Made by a program: the position numbers and the translations under genes
Shown: in pieces, positions 45,330 through 55,725 of the stretch
Position numbering within the stretch: the first letter of the stretch is position 1
Layout: each line of letters opens with the position of its first letter
NCBI GenBank assembly: GCA_032718865.1
Contig: JALUTQ010000040.1
Location: 1,485,651-1,549,650, forward strand
Origin: Tilletia caries
Taxonomy: Eukaryota > Basidiomycota > Exobasidiomycetes > Tilletiales > Tilletiaceae
DNA length: 64,000 nt
Reading direction: 5' to 3'
Notes under the pieces: generated by a model
The model's database searches: none
What the model saw: only the letters and a program-made list of their open reading frames with translations
What the model was told of the DNA's origin: nothing

Positions 45330-46324
45330 TGCGGGTCGACCGCACCCATGAACCTCGTCTTCTCGGCAACGCCCAGCCTTCCTGCTGCTCAACACTCACA
45401 TCCATCACTGATCACTCGTTGTGCCTTGAGTGCGGACTCTTACCATCGTGCTGTGAGTATTTGGTGGCGTGTGGCACTGCGCAAAGATCGAACCAACTGC
45501 GGATTACGCCTTCATGCTTGTCACCCGTTAATGACATGGCTCACGCGTCTTCTCATATTCTTCTATCTTTTTCAACCCCTCTTCTTCCTTCCTCCTTTCC
45601 TATTCCTGTTGCCTTTCTTCTCTTCCCTTTCACAGGTATCAGGAGCATCGCCGGGCCTTCTTTCTGGTGGTCCCGCCCCGCTGCCGAGCCTGTGTGCTTA
45701 TTGTTGCCTGCTTCCGTTGTGAGTGGCTCGGCACCTCCACGGCCCCATGCCCTTCCCACTCTTCATCGACCCTCTCTTCTCAATTGACGTTTAGCCCAAC
45801 ATTGCATTCACAGCTTTTCGAGTCTCCGTCTCGGCGTCCGCCCCTCTCTTGTGGTTTTCCGGCTCAAGGCTTTACACGCGTTCGTCTCTGCAATATAAGC
45901 GATCATAACCCATAGAGCATCACACGGGAGACTTCAAGAGTGATATTGAGCGCTATATCTGGAACTGTGAGTAGCAGTCACTTGCCAATGCATCCGCAGA
46001 TCTCCAGGCTTTTATTTCTTGCATTTTGAGCTGGAATTCACTCATCCTCCTATTGATATCTTTATTGCAGTCTTCCGACCAGAAATCCGTCTGCCTTTCT
46101 GCTCGTAACAACCATCTGAGAGTTAGGCCTGGTTGTATTAATTTACTGCCAGCGGCGGGCGGCCTGCGTGTATCCTGCGTTATTACTGTTAACTTGTGAG
46201 TATGAAGAAGAATCAGAGTATCGGACATACGTTAAGTGTTAAGTGCCAAGTCACAAATGCTCAGCCGACCCTCGCCTACACGCTACACCGCTGACTGATC
46301 AAGTATCTCACACCTCATTATTCC
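45330..46324. other. Left internal region of the DUF6589 transposon
   Basis: About 1 kb upstream of the first recognisable DUF6589 exon. It should hold the promoter and first exon with the start codon. CT-rich at 45560-45630. I could not place an exon with confidence. Confidence 0.4.
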
Positions 46325-49300
46325 TTGATACGTCTCTGGCTGCAGAGTGTAGATTACAGACTACCCCGCGCGGCCGCGCCTTCCTCTCTCCTTCAGAAAT
46401 CATATTCAGCAGTCGAATACTCCAATCTCTCAATTTCGAACCAGGAACGTCGACAGGCTAAGTTGCGCGACATACTGCAATACATACGGCAACAAAACCT
46501 CTCCTTCCAAGAGTTCGTTGTCGGAGTGATAGGTTCGCAGGATCCAGATGTACGACTCTCCTCAACAAAATGGCTCGACAGTCATGCCAGTACGGATGCA
46601 TCGAAGTACGGTCCGACTGTCATCCTGTCCACAATGAGCAAAGCAGTGCGGAGTCGAGCAACCCCAGACCACGTTCACGGTTACAATTGTGCTTTGGCGG
46701 AGCTATCTACCTCGTGTTTTTTACAAGAACTGGAAGCTGCCGCGGCCGATAAACGTCTCAAGGTGCCCGCATCTATGAACGAGAAGCAAGGCCATAATCT
46801 TGAGGATGCGATTGCGGGAGGGTTCGGCGAGATCGAGACGGTCTACAAGACTTTAATGCCATCAACTATGGCTCTATTCTCGGTACTTGCTGGACGGGTT
46901 CCTCATCAACCCCAGGAAGAATCTCCCAGCCCCAAGGTCGGAGAGTCGACTCCAGACTCTCTTCTCTCTACCAATGCCATGGAGAATGGGGATCAGGTGG
47001 ATTCGATGGAGGTGGATGAGGAGGACGTCACGGAGGCTGAAATCCACATGGATAAGAAAGACATGGTGCGTATAATGAGGAGTGAACGTCACCTTGGTGG
47101 CTATGCTTGTCACACCGATGTTCTGACTTCTGACTGGTCTTCTATCTGGACAGTGTGTCATCACAGCTCTGTCGTGCCTGCTGGGGGCTCGAAGCACACG
47201 CATCAACCGCTTCCAGATGATCTTCGGTACTCTGTTTGCGATGCTACGAGTCCCAAAGCTGGCCCTCAGAGTGATGAACATGTGCGAGATCTGCGTTTCT
47301 TACAGCACCGCAGCCCGCGCGATGGAATCTATCTCATCGTCAGCAACGGACAAAGCCCACCAGCTCATGGAGGTACACCAGAACCGAGTTGCCTTCTTCT
47401 TCGACAACGTCAACATATCAGTCAAGCATGTTGTCCCAAGGCTGACTACTTCGAACGCCTCTGTTGCTTTGACATCCCGTACCTTATTCTCCTTACCCCC
47501 AGAGTGCAAGGTCATACTTCAATCCGATGTGGACGCTCTGTCAGGAATCAACAGGGACTTGGCAGGCATCCATTTGCTCCTGAAAAACGTCAGCCCCGGC
47601 GAAAACATCAACGACAACGATACTGTCTCGACTGGAGACTCAAAGGACATCATTCACCGGGCAGCAGTGTTGCACATTGGACGATCCCTGCTTCGGTTCC
47701 TGCGCGTCGATCAGTCCCGTCGCAAGACTCTGATGGCTTCACTTCGGCGTCGAGTCGCCAAGCATGTTTGGAACAAGCTGGAGCCATCAACAACAGTTGT
47801 TGTCCCGCTCAAGCTCGTCAACGTCAATGAGGGTACCGTGGAAGGAACAAAGTCCGTTCTCGAGCAGACCATAGCCGAGCTCAACCTTCGGGCTGGAGTC
47901 ACCTCTCCACTGCTGTTGGGGGGCGACCTTCTCACGGTGATGAATGTCAACGCAGCTCGCTACGCAGCTCGATGGGAACTGGACAAACAGAAACAGCTGA
48001 CGAATATATATGCTGTAGCAGGTCCATGGCATCTGCTGTTGAACTGGGTATATATGATGTTCCACCTGTACGGTGAGACGGTCCGCTCGTGCGCCTTGGA
48101 TCGCTTGCGTCAAGCGCTCGGCAGAGGCAAAACGGAACTCGACCTCAAACGTCCTCAGTTCGACGAGGGTTGGGCGCTGCTGTAGCACGTTTGGGAGGGA
48201 CGAATTCTGTCCGCAATGGGGTCAGTTAAACATCACACTTCACAGCCGTGTGTTTCCAGAAGCGTTATGCTGATGCTAGCCCCCCTTCCTCCAATTCTGC
48301 GTACATCTTGTAGACACGAGCTGGCAACAGCCGGAGAGACCATCGATGATTGGAACCCAGACACCAAAACGTTCTTCGACGCTATCGATAGACTGTACGA
48401 GAATCATCTCACCCAGAACGCCCTTTCTCAAGCCCGGGATGCCAATGACAACGATAGAGCGACCTCAATTTTGTTCATGCGGGACTGTGTCGTGGGTCTT
48501 GAATACGCAGAGGCAATCAAAGCGGGCGACCTTGGAAGAATGGCAGAGGTAGAGAAACCTCTCTGCCTATCGTTCTACGGCGCGGGTCAAACCAAATACG
48601 GGTCGTTGCTTTTGGATCGAGCCCTCATCGACCGTGAACAACCAGTCGTGGCGAAGACTCTTCGAGCAGCTCAGTTGGTCAATCTTCACGGGCGTAAGAA
48701 CGGATGGCAGGGAGCGGACCTATATCAAGAGCAGCTCAATCGTAGATTACTGGTGAGTATGGGTTCATCGGCCTTCTTCATGCTTAGACCTGTTGCACAT
48801 CAATGCTTGCTCTCTTACCCTTAATCTCTCTGCTCTCCTCTTGCATCGCAGATGTATCACCCTAGTCAGTCACCAAATCACACAGACATTCGATATGAAG
48901 ACAGGATGTCAGCGTTTGTTGGGTTGGGGCAGAGGATGGTCGCTAAGGTACAACGCTCGCTGGACATGATGACGGACTCTCGGCACAAGAAGAAGAAGGC
49001 ATGCGAGGCGGACATTAGGCTCCTGGCAAAAGATGCAGATACACATCGTCTGAACGTTGCCCAAGAGCGTCCTCGTACAGAACTACCGCCATCCTCGAAC
49101 AACTCAAAGAAGAAAAGCAAGATGTCGGCAATGGAACAAGCGAAGCAAGTGTGGAGCGAGAACAAGGAGCAGACGACGGCAAAGGATGTGATCGAGATGG
49201 GACACCTGAAGCTCATTGGGGGTGCATTACAGCGATACAAAACCAAAAACAGGGATCTTCGAGCGCGGGACGTGGACGTTTACCAGATTGCTACTGGACG

Positions 49301-49487
49301 GGAGAGCCCGGAGCCGGGACCAAACGACGGGCCACACGGCCGCGCAGAGCAGGGAATTCCTGGAGCAGGAGGGGCGGGAGAAGCTCTTCCGGACGACGAC
49401 GCCGTGAACTGGGCTGAACATCAGCTGCTGGAAGATGCCGGCTGTCGTCAAGAAGAGATGGAAGAAGGCGAAGTCAGTGATGACTGA
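46325..49487 (+). pseudogene. DUF6589-type transposon protein, one in-frame stop
   Basis: Recognisable coding starts soon after 46325 (true start unknown; that frame opens only with a TTG). Exons ...-47065, 47154-48220, 48314-48752 and 48852-49487 join in phase. The pattern matches the DUF6589 family seen widely in mushroom-forming fungi: NLSFQEFVVGVIGS near the start, VCVITALSCLLGARSTRIN, a block with CEICVSYSTAARAM, FFFDNVNIS, then LLLGGDLLTVMNVNAARY and AGPWHLLLNW. A TAG at 48183-48185 lies inside exon 2, yet the frame continues as HVWEGRILSAMG into a phase-correct intron, so the stop looks like a point mutation. The C-terminus is charged and ends EEGEVSDD. Biochemical function unknown; position suggests the transposase or its partner. 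Confidence 0.72.
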
Positions 49488-49516
49488 TGCATGAACATGA
49501 TGGGAATATACAGCAA

Positions 49517-52317
49517 CTACATTACCACCATCCCAAATAAACTCACATGCAATGTTTTGGAGACTTTTAAGTAGGACGTGATGGTCGCGGTGCTGGGTGG
49601 CTGAGGAATGCACCTCTGGAGCTGATGTGATGCATGACCTCCGACCTCCGTGTTTGAGGCCGAATACGATTTGCACCACTGGTCAACTGCAAGGGCTAGA
49701 GAGTCGATGATGCCGGGATAGATCAGAGAGACCAAAGGACCTAGGTCCTCCACCAGCAGCTCGGTAGTAAGTTCTTCTTCCCGACCACGACTGGCAAGGA
49801 AGCGCGTGGTCAGAGCAAGGATGCGCTCTGCCACAAGATCAGGTAAGAGCGCGCGGGAAGGCAGAAGGGAGGGAAGTTGCCGGCTCTTGTGTGTTGTAGA
49901 TCGCCAAAGGATCAAAGCAGCTTTGAGGCTCTGCTGTACCACCAAGAACTCCGGATGGGCCGGTGGAGCTGACACGACCGAACGAGAGGATGAGGAGCTG
50001 GCGGCGGTCGTGAGGGCTGTACCCAGAGTGGCTGATGCTGTAGAGCTGGAAAAAGCTGCTGCTGCCAGACTGCCGGAGCAGGGGCGCGAGGTGCAGCAAA
50101 ATTCGGCTGTGACAGATGTCGGTGGTTTGTGTGTGGAGGCAGCGAGAAGAAATTCGTTCGAAGGGTTGTCCGAGCACTCCGCAATGTGGTCTGGAATAGT
50201 CCAGAGCCCACCTTTAACACATCGCAATGAGAACAAAACCTCTTCGACCGTCCGCAAGTTGAGGCGGTTCTCCGAAATGATCGTTTGCCTGACGCATACG
50301 TTCAAGTCGGTTATCCGCCGAAGACCTGCTGAGAGGGCGCTGCGCTGACGCTCGGCGTGAGCGGAGATCGTCATGGTCTCGTTTCCGGAGTCAACGACGC
50401 TCCAACGCTGCGCCAGTAGGCTCGAGCGTCCGGGTTTCGACTTTACGCGCATGGTTCGCCCAAAGTGTTGAGCCAGATCGAGAACGTCGTTGGGGATCTC
50501 GAACTGAACGACATGATCGATGTCTGGGAGATCGATGCCCAGACCTCCTGCTTCAGTCGCAATCAGGACACGCACGTGGCCTCCAGGCTGAAATGCGTTC
50601 GAGATCGTGTCCAGCTTAAATTCAGAAGAGGACAATGCTGTAAATGGTCGGACGATACCATCAAAGGCAGGTCCGAAGCTGTCGAAATGATGCTGCAGGG
50701 CTGCCGCCGCCTCGTACGCCGCCGCTCTCGTCCGCACGTAGATGAGGGTCTTTGGGACCGCCTGTGGGGAGGATGGGGCGATGTGAAGAGAGAGATTAGA
50801 TCATTGAAAGAGCCAGATGAGTGTGCCAGGGGGGAGACCGTGTAAGCAACGTTCGGTCGATCTACGCCGGCTTCGATCGCGAACGTGTGTTTTGCTCCAA
50901 AATCGAGCAAAGGCAGTATGGAACGAACGGTCGCCGCAGGAAGCGTTGCAGATACTGCCAGAAGGGGAAGGTGAGCTCCGAGACGAGTGCGTAAGGTCTT
51001 TATCCTGCTGAAAGCAGGGCGGAATGGCAGGGCAGATCTCGCCGAGGGTGTAAGACCCCACGTCTGGACCACATGAGCCTCGTCGACGACCAGGGCTCGC
51101 AGTCGACCTTTGAAGATCGGATCTTTCAAGAGGTCCTGCACAGATGGATTGTCGAGGACTGCCTCAGGCGACGCAAACACCAAATGAGCGTGCTCCGAGA
51201 TGATCTTTTTGCGAAGATGCTGTCGTCTGAGCTCTTTGATTCGGTTGTGGCCGACTTCAGATTCTGCACTGCTAATGAAGAATTGACGAACACATGAACA
51301 AGGCAATGGTAAATCAGCAAACTGAACGCATTTGTCAACAGCGGATCAGCGATGACAGAACGTAGCCCATCAGACCTTCAAGCCACCCCACATTCGACAA
51401 AGAAAAGACATTCTCCATCAGATGCCAGCTGCCGCAGGCTAGCAGAGTAGCAGGCGTCGGCCGTCACCACGAAGCCATCCTTCATTCTCTGTGCCTTCCA
51501 ACACCACACTGTGCATCGAATATATAGTGACACTCCATCCTCCATACGACCATACCTCTCTGTCTGCCGGCTGCCCTTCCCTCACGCTAGGTCCTCGGAG
51601 CTCGTCCACCCACTCACTCACTGACGCACCGAGCCCCTACCCACAACCACACGTCTGAGACTCAGGAGACAGGAAGATACTCACTTTTTGACCGTATAGA
51701 GAGACTCAGAGGTAACTTGACTGAGAGACACGGCCCGAATCTTGGTGTCGCGGTATTTGCCGACCTAGATGAGAACAAGCAATGAGGCAAGGAAGAGAAC
51801 GCAAGGTCAGAAAGAGTTAACGCGAGCATGGCAAATTGGCAGGTAACATAGAACAGCGCGACGCAACATCCAGGGACTACTCACCTGGTCGGCTTCTAGT
51901 GCGATGAGAGGACAGATAACCATGATGGTGTGCTGTGGATATAGAAGTGCCAGCAACTCCCATATGAGGGATTTCCCAGATCCTTCCTGTAGCGGCTCCA
52001 TAGATGCCGTCCCAGCCGTGATACGTTCGCAATGCAGCTTCGAGCTGCTCTTCGCGAGGCTGGAATTTGGGATCGCCCCGGAAGACGCGAACAAGATCGA
52101 TTAAGGCCTGTACTTGCTCGGCAAACGGCGCATCTGCGTTAAGGGCTGGAGGGGCACTCTCTGACGAGACTGTGTTCATGCTTGTTGGTGCGCCCGTCGC
52201 CTGCTTTGCACCGCCAGCGCGATCCACATCTTGACTGAGCCGCTCACTGCGCCGCCGCTTTCGCGCAGGTCCTTCTTCGTCATCAGAGACTCGATTTGTG
52301 ATATCTTTAAGAGCCAT
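49517..52317 (-). pseudogene. RecQ-like helicase of the DUF6589 transposon, frameshifted
   Basis: Start ATG at 52317. Exons 52317-51885, 51764-51685 and from 51271 downward. SF2 motifs: Walker A (GSGKSLIWELL), CPLIALEADQ, FASPEAVL, VVDEAHVVQTWG, LLAVSATLP, then helicase-C VRVLIATEAGGLGIDLPD and the arginine finger AQHFGRTMR. Exon 1 carries an apparent 4-bp tandem duplication (51981-51988) inside the Walker A codons; without it, all exon phases close. A second frame change lies near 50760-50785 between the two helicase lobes. The C-terminal 200 residues after the core are Ser/Ala-rich and unfamiliar. RecQ helicases unwind branched DNA 3' to 5'. Subtelomeric RecQ genes (TLH) are an alternative reading, but the inverted repeats enclose this one. 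Confidence 0.78.
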
Positions 52318-52753
52318 AGAAGATGAAGGCTGATAGGCGATAGCTGTAAAGGTAGATACTGGACGCTGGATGTACGAGTGATGGTCAAGACTCAAGACAA
52401 GATCAAGATTCAAGAGACGCGTGAGAGTTGAGACTGCTAATGAGATGGCGTGTCGTCGCAAACTTGCGATATCAGACAGGCAGACCTCAGACCTCCGATT
52501 TCACAGCTCCGCTCCCTCCACAATCCACATCCAGAAAGAGCAGCTGGATAGCCAAACCTCATTTCTGCAGCCTGCGCGCTGAATTTTCCACTTTGTTCAG
52601 GGCTGTGTGGAAGGCCACCAGGACCATCAATGCACCTCAAATTTGAACAGGAAGAACATGTACATACATTGAGAAGCTGTCCAAAATTATGGGGGAACTT
52701 GTTAAGTGAGATCAAGAGCAATCTGGACTCCAAGAGGGGGCAAAACGCGGTTG
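52318..52753. other. Right internal region of the DUF6589 transposon
   Basis: 436 bases between the helicase start and the right inverted repeat; presumed helicase promoter. Nothing further recognised. Confidence 0.5.
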
Positions 52754-52832
52754 CCGTCGGTCGTTCCCACTTGCAGACTCCACATTTGAGACGAGACCCC
52801 CCCGCCACGACGGGGGGCGTCTCGGCCGAGAC
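52754..52832 (-). repeat. Right terminal inverted repeat
   Basis: Inverse of the left repeat. Read outward it has the identical 36-base core, then a hairpin with stem CCCCCCG/CGGGGGG (52798-52817), one base, and the perfect palindrome GTCTCGGCCGAGAC (52819-52832). Confidence 0.9.
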
Positions 52833-52953
52833 AAGGCGGACCGCGGACCGGAGTTCCAGAGTCTGGCGATCATTCCTGATCCTGAGTCCTGACCTGGGTC
52901 CTGGATTCGCTCCTGTCTGTCCTTTGACCTTCACCATCTCGATCTTCATCTCC

Positions 52954-52971
52954 CACTCACTCACTCACTCA
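52954..52971. repeat. (TCAC)n microsatellite
   Basis: About four to five TCAC units 30 bases upstream of the chitin deacetylase start; the complement of the GAGT-class tracts upstream of other genes here. Confidence 0.7.
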
Positions 52972-53001
52972 GCAGTCACACTCCTTTTGCACAGCCACAC
53001 G

Positions 53002-54609
53002 ATGGTCCGAATCACTTCCCTCGCGTCGGTGTGCGCAGTCGCCGTCGCAGCCACGCTCCTCCCTATCGCATCCGTCGCCGCAGAACAGCACGGACTCGAG
53101 CCATCGCCCCGCTTCCAGTTCGAGAAGCGACAGGCCGCGTCTTCCTCGGCACACCACAAGCACAACAAGCACTCCTCAGCAGACGACGTTGCCGCAACAG
53201 CATCGGTAAAGGCCACAGCATCCACCGCATCCACTCCCACAGCAGCACCAGGTACAGGCGCCGCAGCAGGCGCAGGAGCCGCCGCTGGGGTCGGTGCAGG
53301 TGCGGCAGCAGGCGCCGCAGCCGGAGCCGCCGGATCTGCAGGTATCCCACCGAGTATCGCCAAGATCCTCGCAACCATCACTGCTGGTGAAGGCAGCCCG
53401 GAAGCCACTCAGGCTCTCTCCACCAACTACGCCGCCGGCACCCAGAACAAGTACATCCCCAGCGCTCCCCCGCTCCCCAACGCCAACAGCGTCGACCCAG
53501 CCAGCTACCCGGAGTTGGACATCCTGCCCTCCAAGAGCACCCGCGCAAGTGTACTCGCCCTCAACAAGCAGTGGCTCAGCGGTGTCGACTTCAGCTCCGT
53601 TCCCAAGATCAACCCGACCAAGGACGGCTCCTGTGCATCCGATCCCGAGCTTGCGGCCCAGGCCTCCCAGAACGGATGGTGGACCTGCGGTCTCTACACC
53701 CGCTCGACCGACATCACCGAATGCCCTCAGGTCAACCAGTGGGGTCTCTCCTACGACGACGGGCCATCGCCATACACTCCCCAGCTCCTCAACTACCTCG
53801 ACAAGAACTCCCTCAAGGCCACCTTCTTCATCGTCGGCTCCCGCGCCATCTCCCGCCCGCAGATGGTCCAATTCGAACACATGGACGGTCACCAGCTCTC
53901 CGTTCACACCTGGTCCCACCCCGCCCTCACCACGCTTTCCAACGAGGACATCTACCTCGAGCTCCGCTGGACCATGAAGGTCATCCACGATATCACCGGC
54001 GTCACCCCGCTCACCATGCGCCCGCCGTACGGTGACATCGACGACCGTGTCCGCGCCGTCTGCAAGCTCCTCAACCTCACCCCCGTCATCTGGACCACCG
54101 CCAACGGGGACACCTACGACACCGACGACTGGAACATCCCCGCCGGCGGCGTCACCTCCCAGGAAGTCTACACCAAGTTCAGCAACATCATCGCCAAGGC
54201 ACCCTCCCTCTCCACGGGTTACATCGTCCTCGAACACGATCTCTACCAGCAGACCGTCGACCTCGCCACGAACGTGGTCCTCCCCCAGGCACTCGCCTTC
54301 TCGCCCAAGCAGAACCTGCTCCCCGTCGTCCAGTGCCTCAACAAGCCGCTGGGCGATGCTTACGTGGAGACGAACAGGAATATCTCCGGGTTGGGCGCTG
54401 CGGCCACGGCCTCGGGCGCGAATGCGATCTACCCTCCCGGCGCGACTTCGACTTCCGGCTCCGGCTCCGGCTCGGGCACGAGTGGGTCCGGGAAGAGCAA
54501 CCTTGGATCGCCTTCGGGTGCGGCGGCCGATCGAGCCACTCTCTCTGGTTTGGCCGGTCTCATGGCCCTGACCGTCTTCATGGGTGCGGCTCTTGTTGGT
54601 GGGCTGTGA
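53002..54609 (+). CDS. Chitin deacetylase, CE4 family, GPI-anchored
   Basis: Intronless, 535 residues from the ATG at 53002; the frame is open further left, but the hydrophobic signal peptide begins here (MVRITSLASVCAVAVAATLL). Residues 70-115 are a Gly/Ala-rich spacer. The CE4 (NodB) domain spans about 240-450: SYDDGPSPYTPQLL with the metal-binding Asp, HTWSHPALT (HxxxHP metal site), RPPYGDIDDR and the late EHDLYQQT histidine. The Ser/Gly-rich tail ends in a hydrophobic segment (LAGLMALTVFMGAALVGGL), a GPI-anchor signal. The enzyme removes acetyl groups from cell-wall chitin to make chitosan. It is the last host gene before the telomeric array, about 0.9 kb away. Confidence 0.95.
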   Translation: MVRITSLASVCAVAVAATLLPIASVAAEQHGLEPSPRFQFEKRQAASSSAHHKHNKHSSADDVAATASVKATASTASTPTAAPGTGAAAGAGAAAGVGAGAAAGAAAGAAGSAGIPPSIAKILATITAGEGSPEATQALSTNYAAGTQNKYIPSAPPLPNANSVDPASYPELDILPSKSTRASVLALNKQWLSGVDFSSVPKINPTKDGSCASDPELAAQASQNGWWTCGLYTRSTDITECPQVNQWGLSYDDGPSPYTPQLLNYLDKNSLKATFFIVGSRAISRPQMVQFEHMDGHQLSVHTWSHPALTTLSNEDIYLELRWTMKVIHDITGVTPLTMRPPYGDIDDRVRAVCKLLNLTPVIWTTANGDTYDTDDWNIPAGGVTSQEVYTKFSNIIAKAPSLSTGYIVLEHDLYQQTVDLATNVVLPQALAFSPKQNLLPVVQCLNKPLGDAYVETNRNISGLGAAATASGANAIYPPGATSTSGSGSGSGTSGSGKSNLGSPSGAAADRATLSGLAGLMALTVFMGAALVGGL

Positions 54610-55524
54610 AGGCAAGGCCCAGCCCAAGGTTTATGTTATTTCGACTTCTTTTATCATCCAGCCCCTTCCCCCGTGGAGCTATCCATCTCACAGCGCCGGA
54701 CAACGGTTTCTCCATTATTGACCTTACTGCCGGATTTTCCTTACGTCCCCTCCCCCACGACTCCATCGGATCCAGAAAATTATCTCTCCAGCATCTTCGA
54801 CGCCCCTTCTTCCGTCCTCTCTTTTACTGTTCCTCCGTGCCCCCATCCCTTTCGCCTCCTATCCTTCCACTGTTCCAAACATATCCCCGTACCTTCCCTC
54901 TCTGGCAGGGCGAAGGAACACAACCCACATCACAATATGGACACTCTTCTTCTTTTCTCACTCCCACTTCTGATGCGTCGTGTGTGAGAAAGATGTCTGT
55001 CATTCCTTGTTGAGCAACTGTCGGAACGTAAGGCTCTCGACTGGACGCCAGGACACCTGGACGCCTGACGCCTGGACGCCTGGACGCCTGGACGCCTGGA
55101 CGGCTGTCCGTATGATGGCGGAGCGACGGTCCATTTGCCTTTAAATACACGGTAAGGTATTAAGGGATAGAGGGAGGGTTGCAAACTCACAATTCGAAGA
55201 TCCTAGGTTCCTTGGGATGTTGATGTGTCGCCTTGCATATAACGAGGGTCGAGGACAGAGCCTTTTGAGAGTGTCTCGCGCAGAGCGAGTGGGAGCATCA
55301 GTAAGAGGGAACGATGACGGGCAGATCAGTGCTCACTTGCGGGAGATTTGGACACGTAGCACTGACTCCTTCCCATTCGGAATCCCATCCCCCCGTTCCT
55401 CACCGCCCACGTTAACGCCCTTCCTCCTCACTCACGCTACGATCGACCGCCTCCAAATCTCGAGCTCGCAGCAGGCAGATGCTCCTGGCTGTCCTGCTGT
55501 TTGCCGATGCACCTCGTCGGTCGG
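54610..55524. other. Subtelomeric non-coding region
   Basis: 915 bases between chitin deacetylase and the first telomeric tract. CT-rich 3' flank, then a minisatellite (55041-55103). No gene or RNA recognised. Confidence 0.55.
55041..55103. repeat. Minisatellite, unit TGGACGCC (8-10 bases)
   Basis: About seven imperfect head-to-tail copies of GGACGCCT with one- or two-base length changes. Confidence 0.8.
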
Positions 55525-55602
55525 TTAGGGTTAGGGTTAGGGTTAGGGTTAGGGTTAGGGTTAGGGTTAGGGTTAGGGTTAGGGTTAGGGTTAGGGTTAG
55601 GG
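55525..55602 (+). repeat. Telomeric repeat tract 1, 13 perfect TTAGGG units
   Basis: 78 bases of uninterrupted TTAGGG, G-rich strand pointing right, directly followed by TTAAAGTAAGAAG, the 3' end of a Penelope-like element. It marks a former chromosome end. Confidence 0.97.
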
Positions 55603-55666
55603 TTAAAGTAAGAAGTGAAGTGACAACTTGAGGGAGACTTGAAGAGGAGTCGAGGATGGCGAGTAA

Positions 55667-55725
55667 GACGTGGCTACAGGTGCGCTTACTGTTTCGTCCT
55701 CAAACTGGACTCTTCAGGCGTCGTC
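55667..55725 (-). ncRNA. Hammerhead ribozyme fold (type I), copy 1
   Basis: On the minus strand: stem I strand GACGACGC, core CTGAAGA, stem II GTCC/GGAC with a seven-base loop, GAAA, a three-bp stem III CAG/CTG, the cleavage triplet GTA, and GCCACGTC closing stem I as 2 bp, a 2x2 internal loop and 4 bp (GACG/CGTC). All invariant core bases are present. Very short stem III is typical of Penelope-element hammerheads, which are thought to work as dimers. Confidence 0.82.

Larger units (their letters stand above)
39514..52832. mobile_element. Two-gene DNA transposon (DUF6589 + RecQ-like helicase) with 79-bp terminal inverted repeats
   Basis: The right end (52754-52832) is the inverse of the left end, which is itself split by copia B: 39514-53 outside and 45291-45329 inside. 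Rejoined, both are 79 bp with about 12 differences by eye; the inner 36 bases are identical. Without copia B and one duplication the element is about 7.58 kb. It carries a DUF6589 gene (+) and a RecQ-like helicase gene (-) with stops 30 bases apart. I did not find a convincing target duplication outside the repeats, so the true tips may lie a few bases further out (both flanks contain CGGACCG/CGGTCCG). Confidence 0.82.

Noticed and set aside
49517..52317. Telomere-linked helicase (TLH) gene
   Set aside because: It is subtelomeric and RecQ-like, but inverted repeats place it inside a transposon together with DUF6589. Shared ancestry with TLH remains possible.
52630..53001. N-terminal extension of chitin deacetylase
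   Set aside because: The signal peptide starts at 53002, and the extension reads through the right inverted repeat of the neighbouring transposon.
55525..55602. CRISPR-like direct repeats
   Set aside because: No spacers; the unit is the telomeric hexamer in a fungal genome.
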